From a virus: 30,104 bases of DNA. A program made the translations under genes and the position numbers. Below are positions 14,999-21,893 of this stretch, one piece after another. The notes beneath the pieces are model-generated. The model searched no databases and was not told where the DNA came from. It worked only from the letters and a program-made list of their open reading frames with translations. The stretch lies in the IMG/VR virus record IMGVR_UViG_3300050120_000086, positions 1-30,104 of that record. One strand, 5' to 3'. Within the stretch, counting starts at the first letter, position 1. Each line of letters begins with the position of its first letter.

Positions 14999-15559
14999 AT
15001 GACAGTCAAGTTCCTTGCGCCAACCAAGCGCGCCTACAAGAAGGTGTCCGAGGAACAAGTTCAATCGGCACTGGCCCTGTACTTTGACTACCAGCAGAAC
15101 CACTGTTTCCGTGGGGTCTACATGTGCGAGTGGGAGAGCGATTTCATCGTCATCAGCAAAAGCATGTACGCATGGGAAGTAGAGATTAAGATCAGTATGG
15201 GCGACTGGAAAGTCGATGCTGACAAGGCCAAGTGGCAGTCCAAGAACTGGAAGTACGTAAACCGGTTTTACTACGCGGTGCCAGCCAAGTTGCTACGAGC
15301 AGGCATTCCCTCGTGGGTACCCGAGTGGGCGGGCGTGCTGGAGTTGCGGCTGATGCCCGGTGGACGGCTGAGGGTGTGGGAAGTACGCAAGCCCACTGCT
15401 CTTAAGGGCGAGAAAGTAAGTCCAAGCATGTTGCATAACCTGTACCGTTCCACTTATTTCCGGTTCTGGCGCAATCAAGCACTAGACCCCGACGCCGTGG
15501 GAGTCGTGGATTGCCGAGACCTTCAAATGTTGCAACTCGTGGGAGCGGTAGATGGCTAA
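14999..15559 (+). CDS. MmcB/PD-(D/E)XK nuclease-like protein
   Basis: 186 residues. Asp48 (ESDFIVIS) is followed 14 residues later by Glu62-x-Lys64 (WEVEIKIS), the spacing of a PD-(D/E)XK nuclease core; a hydrophobic strand and FYYAVPAKLL come next. This resembles the MmcB family of DNA repair nucleases and related phage proteins. KADKAKWQSK-type basic segments could contact DNA. Possible roles are DNA repair, recombination or processing of packaged ends. The motif is visible; the family name is inferred. Confidence 0.82.
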   Translation: MTVKFLAPTKRAYKKVSEEQVQSALALYFDYQQNHCFRGVYMCEWESDFIVISKSMYAWEVEIKISMGDWKVDADKAKWQSKNWKYVNRFYYAVPAKLLRAGIPSWVPEWAGVLELRLMPGGRLRVWEVRKPTALKGEKVSPSMLHNLYRSTYFRFWRNQALDPDAVGVVDCRDLQMLQLVGAVDG

Positions 15560-15941
15560 GTGCATGGTGGTACGAGATTCCGAGGGCCTGTTCTTTGGCG
15601 TACGCTGGTGGTGCCCCGGTTGTGTGTACATGGATGGCTCTCCCATGGCCGTTACGTTGGCCGTAGACTGGCGTGAAGTACCGGGGGAGCCGGAAAGTCC
15701 GCATCAGCAGGATCGTCCACGTTGGTCGTTCAATGGCGATCTGGACAAGCCAGTCTTTGGTCCGTCCGTCAATAGCTGGTGGGGAGGCGAGAACGGTATT
15801 CCGCTACACCGCTGCCACACGTTCATTGGTTGCCAAGGTGCGCAGCCGGGTCAGATACAGTTCCTCGGGGATTGCACGCACGCATTAGCAGGGCAGACCG
15901 TAGACTTACCGGACGTACCGGCCAAGAAACCGTGGGAGTAG
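15552..15941 (+). CDS. DUF6527-like phage protein, 129 aa
   Basis: Overlaps the nuclease gene by eight bases. The order WWCPGC, WSFNGDLDKPVFGPS, CHTFIGC, then IQFLGDCTHALAGQTVDLPD is the hallmark of a family widespread in phages (DUF6527), sometimes misnamed ammonia monooxygenase. Conserved Cys and His residues suggest a metal site. The biochemical role is not known. Confidence 0.85.
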   Translation: MAKCMVVRDSEGLFFGVRWWCPGCVYMDGSPMAVTLAVDWREVPGEPESPHQQDRPRWSFNGDLDKPVFGPSVNSWWGGENGIPLHRCHTFIGCQGAQPGQIQFLGDCTHALAGQTVDLPDVPAKKPWE

Positions 15942-15952
15942 GCCATGCGGTC

Positions 15953-15968
15953 ATGCAATCAATTGCGG
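15953..15968 (+). repeat. 16-bp inverted repeat, copy 8 (degenerate)
   Basis: ATGCAATCAATTGCGG, 13 of 16 with the core GCAATCAATTGC intact; 20 bases upstream of the -35 at 15989. Confidence 0.75.
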
Positions 15969-15988
15969 TAGCCCATTGAGATAACTCA

Positions 15989-16016
15989 TTGACAATCGCA
16001 GTACACGCGCTATAGT
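15989..16016 (+). promoter_or_regulatory. Promoter P5 (TTGACA-16-TATAGT)
   Basis: -35 TTGACA at 15989-15994, -10 TATAGT at 16011-16016, 16-bp spacer. Drives the gene at 16053 and the cassette behind it. From 15989 to 16026 it is identical (38 bases) to the promoter at 26828. A degenerate inverted repeat lies 20 bases upstream. Confidence 0.87.
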
Positions 16017-16035
16017 TTGAACATGCCCGACAACC

Positions 16036-16051
16036 TCAGAACGGAGTCTGA
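16036..16051 (+). promoter_or_regulatory. Leader hairpin displaying the ribosome binding site
   Basis: TCAGA and TCTGA pair around the loop ACGGAG (16041-16046), two bases before the ATG at 16053. Five base pairs. Confidence 0.7.
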
Positions 16052-16052
16052 A

Positions 16053-16298
16053 ATGTCAACCATCCCGACGATCAAAGATCAACTCGCTCACCTGTCAGTC
16101 ACAGCCCGCGCTGTTGCTGAAGCCGCAATGAACAGCTTTCCCGCAGACACGTGGGGCATCAGCGTGGCCGATATCAATCACGCCATCGAAGCCCAGCAAG
16201 TCGGCCTTGAGGGTGTGCTGAGCAAGCCAGAAATCGACATGATCCAGCAAACGATGATCCGCATGTGCAGCCGGTTCATCGGAGCCGCCAAGGAGTGA
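16053..16298 (+). CDS. Hypothetical protein, 81 aa, first gene of cassette
   Basis: The ATG at 16053 is chosen because the ACGGAG hairpin lies just upstream; the in-frame ATG at 16023 coincides with the expected transcription start. Helical, with no membrane segment or motif recognised. Confidence 0.73.
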   Translation: MSTIPTIKDQLAHLSVTARAVAEAAMNSFPADTWGISVADINHAIEAQQVGLEGVLSKPEIDMIQQTMIRMCSRFIGAAKE

Positions 16299-16300
16299 GC

Positions 16301-16501
16301 ATGAAAGTTCTAGTAGACGACTACGGCCCTGATGATGGCATCGAGATAATCGAGGCCGAAGAAGACGAGGAAAACCTTCGCTCGTTCTTTTTGACCATCA
16401 AGTACGACATGGAGTACGGCACGATTAACCTGATGACCGAGCACCTAGCGGCGTTGAGAGATATGTGCAACGAACTCTTGAAGGAGACCCCCAAGTGTTA
16501 G
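16301..16501 (+). CDS. Acidic small protein, 66 aa
   Basis: AAGGAG precedes the ATG at 16301. The N-terminal half is strongly acidic (IIEAEEDEENLR), a property shared with many phage inhibitors of host DNA-binding proteins. That is only a compositional hint. It ends inside the next tiny gene. Confidence 0.7.
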   Translation: MKVLVDDYGPDDGIEIIEAEEDEENLRSFFLTIKYDMEYGTINLMTEHLAALRDMCNELLKETPKC

Positions 16502-16578
16502 TCTTGCAGATACTGTGGTTGGCCTGCGCAGTAGGATTGGGTGCGTGGGGTGCGGTGCTGGCGCTCAAGGGGGCGTGA
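16495..16578 (+). CDS. 27-aa single-pass membrane micropeptide
   Basis: GTG at 16495 with AAGGAG at 16481-16486; the stop overlaps the next ATG (TGATG). The product, with an LQILWLACAVGLGAWGAVLAL core, is essentially one transmembrane helix ending in Lys-Gly-Ala. The overlaps on both sides argue it is real. Function unknown. Confidence 0.55.
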   Translation: MLVLQILWLACAVGLGAWGAVLALKGA

Positions 16579-16988
16579 TGAAGAGAATCTACATCAGTAG
16601 TACAGACTACCGTGACGTGCAGACCCTAGAAAGCCCCGGTCTGCTCAACGTGGCTGTTGCCACCTCGCCCATGCCCCAACTGGGGGTCGTGCAGGAGTAC
16701 GTCAACCGGCTGGATGTAGACCAGCTATTGAGCGTTATGGACAAACTGGCGGCAGACTACGAGGATCGAGGCGAGACCGTGGTGGCGCTGGCTATCCGCA
16801 ACGGCGTGGCCGCGTTTGATGGACTCCCGGTTACCCAACAGCTAGAGCCGCCCAAGCCTACGGCCATCCCAGACCGGGTGTTCTGGTCACTCAGTAGACA
16901 GGACTTCAGGAAGTACGGCAGTGGGTCCATGGGTGAGGAATTCTATCGGAAGTGGTTGGCTCGTAAAGACGAGTTCCCACGGGAGTAA
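16578..16988 (+). CDS. Hypothetical protein, 136 aa
   Basis: ATG overlaps the stop of the membrane micropeptide; upstream GGGGGCG could serve as a ribosome site. The centre (LDVDQLLSVMDKLAADYEDRGET) is helical, and the C-terminus (YGSGSMGEEFYRKWLARK) is basic/aromatic. Not recognised. Confidence 0.74.
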   Translation: MKRIYISSTDYRDVQTLESPGLLNVAVATSPMPQLGVVQEYVNRLDVDQLLSVMDKLAADYEDRGETVVALAIRNGVAAFDGLPVTQQLEPPKPTAIPDRVFWSLSRQDFRKYGSGSMGEEFYRKWLARKDEFPRE

Positions 16989-16997
16989 TGCGTGGTC

Positions 16998-17013
16998 GCG
17001 CAATCAATTGCGT
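16998..17013 (+). repeat. 16-bp inverted repeat, copy 9
   Basis: GCGCAATCAATTGCGT, 11 bases before the -35 at 17025. The stretch to the promoter (AGAATATTTATTTGAC) is shared with copy 13. Confidence 0.88.
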
Positions 17014-17024
17014 AGAATATTTAT

Positions 17025-17052
17025 TTGACTAACCGAGTAAACGCGCTATAGT
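17025..17052 (+). promoter_or_regulatory. Promoter P6 (TTGACT-16-TATAGT)
   Basis: -35 TTGACT at 17025-17030, -10 TATAGT at 17047-17052. Exactly 11 bases separate its -35 from the inverted repeat at 16998. Confidence 0.85.
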
Positions 17053-17066
17053 TTGGACATGCACAC

Positions 17067-17080
17067 GGGAACGGAGTCCC
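17067..17080 (+). promoter_or_regulatory. Leader hairpin displaying the ribosome binding site
   Basis: GGGA and TCCC pair around the loop ACGGAG (17071-17076), three bases before the ATG at 17084. Confidence 0.7.
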
Positions 17081-17083
17081 ATC

Positions 17084-17383
17084 ATGAAACTTACCGTCGA
17101 ACGCCATCAAGCAGTTGTCGAAGCCGGTTTGTCCCCCATGTTTTATAAAGGCAGAACCCCGGTGTACTCCACGCATCAAATCGATGCGGTGATCGAGAAG
17201 AAAGTGGCGGCAGAAGTGGCGGTCACCATGAAGGCCGACAGCGAGTATTTCACCAGTGCGGAGTTCCGTGAGGACGTGATGGATGAACTGATGAATGACG
17301 GCGCGACGTACGAACAGGCGTTCAACCGCACGCGCGATCAAGTCCGGTTGTTTGCCGAAGCCCGTACTCTCAACCTGATGTGA
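17084..17383 (+). CDS. Hypothetical protein, 99 aa, first gene of cassette
   Basis: Start fixed by the hairpin-borne ACGGAG. Mostly helical and charged (IDAVIEKKVAAEVAVTMKADSEYF); the first 30 residues (VVEAGLSPMFYKGRTPVYSTHQIDAVI) could be a small winged-helix-like unit, but this is weak. Unknown. Confidence 0.74.
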   Translation: MKLTVERHQAVVEAGLSPMFYKGRTPVYSTHQIDAVIEKKVAAEVAVTMKADSEYFTSAEFREDVMDELMNDGATYEQAFNRTRDQVRLFAEARTLNLM

Positions 17384-17389
17384 GAAACC

Positions 17390-17494
17390 ATGAAAAACAG
17401 TTGCTACTTGCATCACCGCGTCTGCCGGGGCACGCACAAGCTGCGTCTGCACGTCTGGCTTAGACAATCGAGACTCAATCATGCAGCCGCATGA
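17390..17494 (+). CDS. Possible 34-aa basic peptide
   Basis: ATG seven bases after the previous stop, with GAGAAACC as a weak ribosome site. The product is rich in His, Arg and Cys (SCYLHHRVCRGTHK). It overlaps the next micropeptide by 14 bases. Coding status uncertain. Confidence 0.35.
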   Translation: MKNSCYLHHRVCRGTHKLRLHVWLRQSRLNHAAA

Positions 17495-17564
17495 GTATGT
17501 GCTCACGCTCGTGGTGTTTCTCGCCACCGCGTATCTAACATGGCGTGCAGGCGAGCACGCATAG
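17481..17564 (+). CDS. 27-aa single-pass membrane micropeptide
   Basis: The product has one hydrophobic helix (YVLTLVVFLATAYLTW) flanked by short polar ends. The ribosome site is weak (GAGACT). It sits between two genes with no other coding explanation for this stretch and resembles the other micro-membrane genes of this region. Confidence 0.48.
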   Translation: MQPHEYVLTLVVFLATAYLTWRAGEHA

Positions 17565-17572
17565 GAGAAGCT

Positions 17573-17821
17573 ATGAAGATTTTCTCGTTGGTCATGAATC
17601 GCGATGGCGGTGATATCGACACCTTCAGTATGCGCGAGTACGAACAGGCAGTGCCCGAGGCCGAGCGGGTGGCTCAGCAGATGTTGCAGGCCATCGCACA
17701 AGAGGAGAAGTTGGCGCTGGACGCCCTGTCGTACCAACGGGTGGGTGAGTGCTGGGAGATTTATCAACACGATCAAGGCATGGTCGGGTACGTCAAGATT
17801 CATCACACGGAGTTGCGGTGA
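17573..17821 (+). CDS. Hypothetical protein, 82 aa
   Basis: AGGAG precedes the ATG at 17573. Helical middle (EAERVAQQMLQAIAQEEKLALDAL), then a short beta-like end (WEIYQHDQGMVGYVKI). Unknown. Confidence 0.72.
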   Translation: MKIFSLVMNRDGGDIDTFSMREYEQAVPEAERVAQQMLQAIAQEEKLALDALSYQRVGECWEIYQHDQGMVGYVKIHHTELR

Positions 17822-17961
17822 TGGACGCCACCGGGTTTAGCATTTCGTGCATTCCACTCGTAATGGGGTTGTTGTTTATGTTAGTGTGGGTGATGCCCAC
17901 GTGGGTATTCGTGCCGCTGTTTGCGGCCTACCTGTACTGGGCGCTGAAAGACGTGGGGTGA
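17821..17961 (+). CDS. 46-aa two-pass membrane protein
   Basis: TGATG overlap with the previous gene. Two hydrophobic segments (CIPLVMGLLFMLVWVM and WVFVPLFAAYLYWAL) are separated by Pro-Thr, with a KDVG tail. A holin-like size and shape, but no lysis genes are nearby to support that. Confidence 0.65.
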   Translation: MDATGFSISCIPLVMGLLFMLVWVMPTWVFVPLFAAYLYWALKDVG

Positions 17962-17964
17962 GCC

Positions 17965-18129
17965 GTGGAAGCGCAAGCGCATCAAGTAATGGCCGATGAC
18001 TTCGGCAATGCCATACAGCAGGCGCAGGTCAAGACCACGCTGTACATGGCCATGAGATTCTTATTCGAGGGCCGTGAAGACGAATTCTTCTGCGACCTCA
18101 CCACCAAGGTGTTGTATGGCGAACTCTGA
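17965..18129 (+). CDS. Hypothetical protein, 54 aa
   Basis: GTG start with GGGGTGA upstream, three bases after the previous stop. Helical N-terminus, acidic C-terminus (FEGREDEFFCDLTTK). Overlaps the next gene by 14 bases. Confidence 0.55.
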   Translation: MEAQAHQVMADDFGNAIQQAQVKTTLYMAMRFLFEGREDEFFCDLTTKVLYGEL

Positions 18130-18397
18130 GACGATGGACATAGCAGATGCGTGCGTGGTGTTCCGCGAGACCGTGCGGTACGAGCCAACCAAGAAGCGCG
18201 CTATCGCCCGCCACATGGTTAAGTCGCTGGCGGCGTTGGTGATAGAACTCGAAGCGCTGGAAGCCGTTGAGGAAACACTGGGAGTCGGTACATGCGCGTT
18301 GAACTGCCACACCCAGTGCAAGGCCGAATTACACGGTATGCCCAGCGAGTGCCGTAACTTGAATATGCGCAATCAATTGCGAGGCGATGGCACTTGA
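18116..18397 (+). CDS. Hypothetical protein, 93 aa, ending across an inverted repeat
   Basis: ATG at 18116 with AAGGTG upstream; ATG at 18134 is an alternative. A long helix (ARHMVKSLAALVIELEALEAVEETL) is followed by a Cys/His cluster (CALNCHTQCKAELHGMPSEC). The last codons read through the 16-bp repeat as RNQLR, and the TGA stop lies inside the -35 of the next promoter. Confidence 0.65.
   Translation: MANSETMDIADACVVFRETVRYEPTKKRAIARHMVKSLAALVIELEALEAVEETLGVGTCALNCHTQCKAELHGMPSECRNLNMRNQLRGDGT
18367..18382 (+). repeat. 16-bp inverted repeat, copy 10 (in coding sequence)
   Basis: GCGCAATCAATTGCGA, 15 of 16, encodes RNQLR near the end of the gene at 18116; 11 bases before the -35 at 18394. 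Confidence 0.88.
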
Positions 18398-18421
18398 CAA
18401 TCAGTTCATCAGTGCTATAGT
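18394..18421 (+). promoter_or_regulatory. Promoter P7 (TTGACA-16-TATAGT)
   Basis: -35 TTGACA at 18394-18399 overlaps the stop codon of the upstream gene; -10 TATAGT at 18416-18421. The repeat at 18367 ends 11 bases before the -35. Confidence 0.87.
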
Positions 18422-18437
18422 TCTTACATTGCTCAAC

Positions 18438-18451
18438 CCGAACGGAGTCGG
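18438..18451 (+). promoter_or_regulatory. Leader hairpin displaying the ribosome binding site
   Basis: CCGA and TCGG pair around the loop ACGGAG (18442-18447), two bases before the ATG at 18454. Confidence 0.7.
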
Positions 18452-18453
18452 AC

Positions 18454-18699
18454 ATGAGAACGCAAGCCCTTACGGCCATCACCTTCGCGCGCACGCACTT
18501 GCACAATGGTGCGGTCATGAGCACCAGCGCCACAGCCTGTTTCAATGACGCGGTTGACCGCTATCTTGATGCCGCAGACGCAGCCGCTTACATGTGGGCC
18601 TTCAAGTCACTGGCGTACAGCGTTGGCATTTTCCACCCCGATTACCAATACGTGAAGGCACTGGGAGACCAGTATGACCGTCAAAATCAACAGGGGTAG
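18454..18699 (+). CDS. Hypothetical protein, 81 aa, first gene of cassette
   Basis: Start set by the hairpin ACGGAG. Ala-rich helices and several aromatic residues (DRYLDAADAAAYMWAFKSLAYSVG is hidden partly within this stretch). No motif recognised. Overlaps the next gene by 26 bases. Confidence 0.72.
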   Translation: MRTQALTAITFARTHLHNGAVMSTSATACFNDAVDRYLDAADAAAYMWAFKSLAYSVGIFHPDYQYVKALGDQYDRQNQQG

Positions 18700-18889
18700 T
18701 ACCGAGCCGGTCTTCGCCTCGTACATCGAACGCGCCAAGTACAAGAAGGCGCTGGAGAAGGAAGCACGAGACGCTGAGAATGACCGGCAACACCCGCCAG
18801 CCCCTGCACGTAAGTCCTCGTTGGCTGAGCAGGAAGCGGCCATCAAATATTTCTTTGACCACTATGTTGGTCCCGGAGAGCTAACGTGA
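18674..18889 (+). CDS. Hypothetical charged protein, 71 aa
   Basis: GGGAG precedes the ATG. Lys/Glu-rich helix (YKKALEKEARDAENDR), a Pro-rich turn, then a short amphipathic end. Unknown. Confidence 0.68.
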   Translation: MTVKINRGSTEPVFASYIERAKYKKALEKEARDAENDRQHPPAPARKSSLAEQEAAIKYFFDHYVGPGELT

Positions 18890-19107
18890 GAGAACTCGTG
18901 GGGTTCGTTTGCATATTCGCTGCCAGCTTAAGTGCAAGTTGGTTCGGCAAGGGCTTCAGCATTGCCACGCGCGAGTGGTTCAAGCGGCACGACACCAAGC
19001 ACGAGCTAGACGACGATGGTCTGAAGTCCATCCAGCACGTCACGTGGGTGCTGTCGATAATCGTAATGGTGTTTGCCATCGCCCAACTGATCGAGGCCCT
19101 GCAATGA
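18886..19107 (+). CDS. 73-aa two-pass membrane protein
   Basis: GTG start in a GTGA overlap; CGGAG lies upstream. Hydrophobic segments at about residues 4-20 (LVGFVCIFAASLSASWF) and 51-72 (VTWVLSIIVMVFAIAQLI) flank a charged 30-residue loop. Size and topology resemble small phage membrane proteins, including superinfection-exclusion factors, but no specific match is claimed. Confidence 0.7.
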   Translation: MRELVGFVCIFAASLSASWFGKGFSIATREWFKRHDTKHELDDDGLKSIQHVTWVLSIIVMVFAIAQLIEALQ

Positions 19108-19286
19108 GTCAAGAAGAAGACTTGACGCTGGGCGGCTATCACACACAGCAGGAGGTTGACGAGGTGATTGCGTTCTTCGCCACCCTCACAGACGAGGAAC
19201 GGCAGGCCGCGAAAGTGTGCCGGTTCTTGGGCATGCCGCCGTTCATGGCGATGGAATTCCTGATTGACCAACGGAGAAACAAATGA
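19104..19286 (+). CDS. Hypothetical protein, 60 aa
   Basis: ATGA overlap with the membrane protein gene. Acidic N-terminus and helical body (DEVIAFFATLTDEERQAAKVC). Unknown; coupled on both sides. Confidence 0.65.
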   Translation: MSQEEDLTLGGYHTQQEVDEVIAFFATLTDEERQAAKVCRFLGMPPFMAMEFLIDQRRNK

Positions 19287-19546
19287 CAGCAGAAGAAATC
19301 AATAAATGTGCCGAGCAGTTTTGGAAGGACGTGGATGGAGTTGTTGACTACCCGGCGTTTGATGCGGTGGGGTTCGCCAATGCCATCCTTGAACCGGTCG
19401 AGGCCGAGCGTGAGATGTATAAGAAGAAGTTGGACGATCTGACAGCACAGGTGCTGAACTACGCACAGACAGTGCTGAAGGAAGTCGCGCATGAAGTGAA
19501 GTTTCAAGAAACACTGGCGGGGGGCGATCATGGGAAGTCTGTGTGA
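19283..19546 (+). CDS. Hypothetical protein, 87 aa
   Basis: ATGA overlap. A coiled-coil-like middle (VEAEREMYKKKLDDLTAQVL). No motif recognised. Confidence 0.7.
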   Translation: MTAEEINKCAEQFWKDVDGVVDYPAFDAVGFANAILEPVEAEREMYKKKLDDLTAQVLNYAQTVLKEVAHEVKFQETLAGGDHGKSV

Positions 19547-19991
19547 TTGGCTGGCTCGCATGTGCAAGCCCGAAGATGGCTCGTACAGCGATGCTCGGTT
19601 GAAGTCGGTCGCCAAGGAAGTGCTGGCTAACAAAAAGAAGCCTGATGACGACTACATGAAGACCTACTATCAGCACGAGTTGGACAGGATGATTCCCGAA
19701 GAAATCCGGCGCTTGCGTAAGCAACTGAGTACGGCGTTGCAAGAGCGCAAGACCTGTACCGAGCATGACTGGCGCGAGCAAGTGGGTAAGTTGCTGGCTG
19801 CACAGACGGCAGCGGTACAACAGCGAGTATCGGGAGTGAGCAACGACAGTGAGTTAGCCCGGTTGGTACAACGTAACTTGGACGAGGAATACCGTCGCCT
19901 GCGGTTCTTGTCATTCAGCAACATCGATCTGCCTGCGGACGTGGTGGCGGAGATTATGGCGAAGTACGAAGGGTATGGAGACGCGCCATGA
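19530..19991 (+). CDS. Coiled-coil protein, 153 aa
   Basis: Overlaps the previous gene by 17 bases; GGGGGCG lies upstream. Long charged helices (IPEEIRRLRKQLSTALQER, ARLVQRNLDEEYRRLRFL) suggest a coiled coil or helical bundle. Function unknown. Confidence 0.74.
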   Translation: MGSLCDWLARMCKPEDGSYSDARLKSVAKEVLANKKKPDDDYMKTYYQHELDRMIPEEIRRLRKQLSTALQERKTCTEHDWREQVGKLLAAQTAAVQQRVSGVSNDSELARLVQRNLDEEYRRLRFLSFSNIDLPADVVAEIMAKYEGYGDAP

Positions 19992-20194
19992 GCCGGTCCT
20001 TCGTACGCGCAGCCGCTCCAACCAGCATAGCCGGGTCGTTGATGGAAAACATACGGGTATGCAGGAATGACGGACTAAAGTCCGTGTTGGTGTACGAAGG
20101 ACCACGTTGGAAATGTGAGATGTACTGCACGACCATGAATTATCGGGTGGTGAGCGAGTTTGATGAAGTCTGGTACGTGGAGGCCCGAGAATGA
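19988..20194 (+). CDS. Hypothetical protein, 68 aa
   Basis: ATGA overlap. Beta-rich C-terminal two thirds (KSVLVYEGPRWKCEMYCTTM); two Cys close together. Unknown. Confidence 0.66.
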   Translation: MSRSFVRAAAPTSIAGSLMENIRVCRNDGLKSVLVYEGPRWKCEMYCTTMNYRVVSEFDEVWYVEARE

Positions 20195-20370
20195 AAGCCC
20201 TAGATAAGCTGATGTACTTCGTGGTGCACAGGATCGACAAGACAGTGCTGGCTGGATTCAAAGTTCAGATAGACGCCGAGTCGTTCTACTGGAGCCTGAA
20301 GACCGAACGCCAGTTCTACGCGGTATGGGATCGGCAACGGCTCAAGGAAGAAGGGCACGTGCGCAATTGA
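20191..20370 (+). CDS. Hypothetical protein, 59 aa, stop codon inside the inverted repeat
   Basis: ATGA overlap with the previous gene. The protein is mixed hydrophobic/charged (LDKLMYFVVHRIDKTVLAG). The TGA stop at 20368-20370 is the TGA of the repeat in its TTGA orientation, so the repeat ends the gene. Confidence 0.62.
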   Translation: MKALDKLMYFVVHRIDKTVLAGFKVQIDAESFYWSLKTERQFYAVWDRQRLKEEGHVRN

Positions 20371-20376
20371 TTGCGC
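20361..20376 (-). repeat. 16-bp inverted repeat, copy 11 (perfect, supplies a stop codon)
   Basis: GCGCAATTGATTGCGC; the TGA ends the gene at 20191. Confidence 0.9.
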
Positions 20377-20387
20377 GAGGAGAAGAA

Positions 20388-20564
20388 ATGAAATTCGCTG
20401 GAGTCCCCAAGGACAAAGTGCCTGAGCTAGTACGTGACCTACTGGCTTTCGAGTGGAAGACCGGGGTCGATCACGCGCAGGTGGGTAGTATAAGCATTGA
20501 GGTAGACCCACAAGACCTGACGCTGTACAACGTTGAGGCCGATGGTGTGGCCGAGGTGGGATGA
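20388..20564 (+). CDS. Hypothetical protein, 58 aa
   Basis: GAGGAG right after the repeat and 6 bases before the ATG. Helical first half, beta-like second half (VGSISIEVDPQDLTLYNV). Unknown. Confidence 0.66.
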   Translation: MKFAGVPKDKVPELVRDLLAFEWKTGVDHAQVGSISIEVDPQDLTLYNVEADGVAEVG

Positions 20565-20893
20565 TGGATTTAAAGAAGTTGTTCCTCCGCAGGCCGTGCG
20601 CGAACTGCCCGTTCAACAAAGTGAGAGCCATTGAGTTGAATCCGGGACGGGTTGAAGGAATCATTGACGACATGGTAGAGCATGACGACCGCCCGTTTTT
20701 GTGCCACAAGATGCTAGATCAAGATACGCGTTCGTACTGCACTGGCGCGGTCACGTACCTGCTGAAAGTCCGTCAGCCCAACATTGCAATGCGGCTTGGT
20801 GCAAGCCTGAAGATGTTCGACCCCGACCAAATGTTGTCTGAATGTGGGCAGGCAGTGATAGACCCGCCTGTCGAGAATAAAACATTTGACTAA
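20561..20893 (+). CDS. Cysteine-rich DUF6283-like protein, 110 aa
   Basis: Starts ATGATG overlapping the previous stop. CANCPFNK near the N-terminus, FLCHK in the middle and SYCTGAV after it form a Cys/His set seen in a phage family I take to be DUF6283, probably a metal or Fe-S site. The TAA stop lies in the next promoter's -35 region. The family call is by memory of its pattern. Confidence 0.76.
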   Translation: MMDLKKLFLRRPCANCPFNKVRAIELNPGRVEGIIDDMVEHDDRPFLCHKMLDQDTRSYCTGAVTYLLKVRQPNIAMRLGASLKMFDPDQMLSECGQAVIDPPVENKTFD

Positions 20894-20913
20894 CCCAGTA
20901 CGCGTGCTATAGT
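20886..20913 (+). promoter_or_regulatory. Promoter P8 (TTGACT-16-TATAGT)
   Basis: -35 TTGACT at 20886-20891 overlaps the upstream TAA stop; -10 TATAGT at 20908-20913. No inverted repeat is nearby. Confidence 0.85.
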
Positions 20914-20928
20914 TTGACCATACACCAC

Positions 20929-20940
20929 GGCATGGAGGCC
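20929..20940 (+). promoter_or_regulatory. Leader hairpin displaying the ribosome binding site (short stem)
   Basis: GGC and GCC pair around the loop ATGGAG (20932-20937), three bases before the ATG at 20944. Only three pairs, so weaker than its relatives. Confidence 0.5.
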
Positions 20941-20943
20941 AGT

Positions 20944-21153
20944 ATGTGTACCTATTTCAGTCTTACCGCAATGGCAGTAGACAACACGGTGGCAGTCACC
21001 GTCGAAGTCCAGCGCATTACCGACACCCAGTACGAAGACCTTGGAGACGAGGGCTGTCTGGCGTTGGCGCAGGAGTTCTGCGATGGCCGCGCGTGGGATT
21101 TCACCGGCTACAAGCTGGTGGAGATTGATGAATTCGGACAACCAACCCCGTAA
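20944..21153 (+). CDS. Hypothetical protein, 69 aa, first gene of cassette
   Basis: Start set by GGAGG at 20934. Begins MCTYFSLTAMAVDNTVAVTVEV, one long beta-like stretch, then an acidic helix. Unknown. Confidence 0.7.
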   Translation: MCTYFSLTAMAVDNTVAVTVEVQRITDTQYEDLGDEGCLALAQEFCDGRAWDFTGYKLVEIDEFGQPTP

Positions 21154-21161
21154 GGACAGCC

Positions 21162-21398
21162 ATGCAAGACCTACATCTGTTGCCCGAGGCCGTAGCTATC
21201 GGTATGACCGCCGAGGAAGGCGACCGACTCGGGTTGATCCGGGTCAAAGCCATGCTTGCCGCCAATGGTGGACCGGCAGTGAGCAAAGACGACATGAAGT
21301 TTGCGCTCGATCTGTTCGACCGGCTGACACCCGTTTGTGACTTCGATGAGGAAGTCCGCTGGAAGGCCACGTGTGCTCGCAAGGAGTTGGCATCATGA
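21162..21398 (+). CDS. Hypothetical protein, 78 aa
   Basis: AAGGAC precedes the ATG. Helical, with no membrane segment or motif recognised. Confidence 0.68.
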   Translation: MQDLHLLPEAVAIGMTAEEGDRLGLIRVKAMLAANGGPAVSKDDMKFALDLFDRLTPVCDFDEEVRWKATCARKELAS

Positions 21399-21610
21399 CC
21401 GGAGTTACGCCTTACGAAGTGCCGCCAGTGCTGCGGTTGCTGGCACAGAAGTACGCGTACCCGACTCCGCGTGAGCATGGGTTCAAGGCGTTCGGCACCG
21501 GCCATACCCTGTCGTACAACATGTACCTAAGCGGTAGTCTCAGTTGGCAGGAGTGGAATGATGGGTGGTACGCCGCCCAACGGGCTTATCAACAGCAGTA
21601 CATCCTTTGA
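21395..21610 (+). CDS. Hypothetical protein, 71 aa
   Basis: ATGA overlap, AAGGAG at 21380. Tyr/Trp-rich (LSYNMYLSGSLSWQEWNDGWY). Small phage proteins of this kind lack a known role. Confidence 0.66.
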   Translation: MTGVTPYEVPPVLRLLAQKYAYPTPREHGFKAFGTGHTLSYNMYLSGSLSWQEWNDGWYAAQRAYQQQYIL

Positions 21611-21617
21611 GGTGCGT

Positions 21618-21893
21618 ATGACCGAGCAAGTAAAACAGTTGACACCCGATGAACTGCGCGCCACAGCCGGTATCTCGGATGCAGACATGCAGGAGTTTTT
21701 CAAGGCATGGGCGAGTACGCGCATTGACATGCTGATGGGCCGCGACCCGAACATGGCGGCGTCCAAGGTAATCGTCAACCTGTGGGACAAAATCAAGCCG
21801 TACGTGCAGTCACCCGAGCCAGACCAACTGGTTATCATTGAGCGCATTCGTGAGCGGGTGCGGCTGTTCGACCTATCGTTGAAGGACGACTGA
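21618..21893 (+). CDS. Hypothetical protein, 91 aa
   Basis: TTGAGGTGCGT precedes the ATG at 21618; nearly the same ribosome-site sequence precedes the terminase-like fragment at 13675. Helical protein (LTPDELRATAGISDADMQEFF). Unknown. Confidence 0.7.
   Translation: MTEQVKQLTPDELRATAGISDADMQEFFKAWASTRIDMLMGRDPNMAASKVIVNLWDKIKPYVQSPEPDQLVIIERIRERVRLFDLSLKDD

Noticed and set aside
17821-17961. Holin
   Set aside because: Size and two helices fit, but no endolysin or spanin is nearby and many similar small membrane proteins occur in this region.
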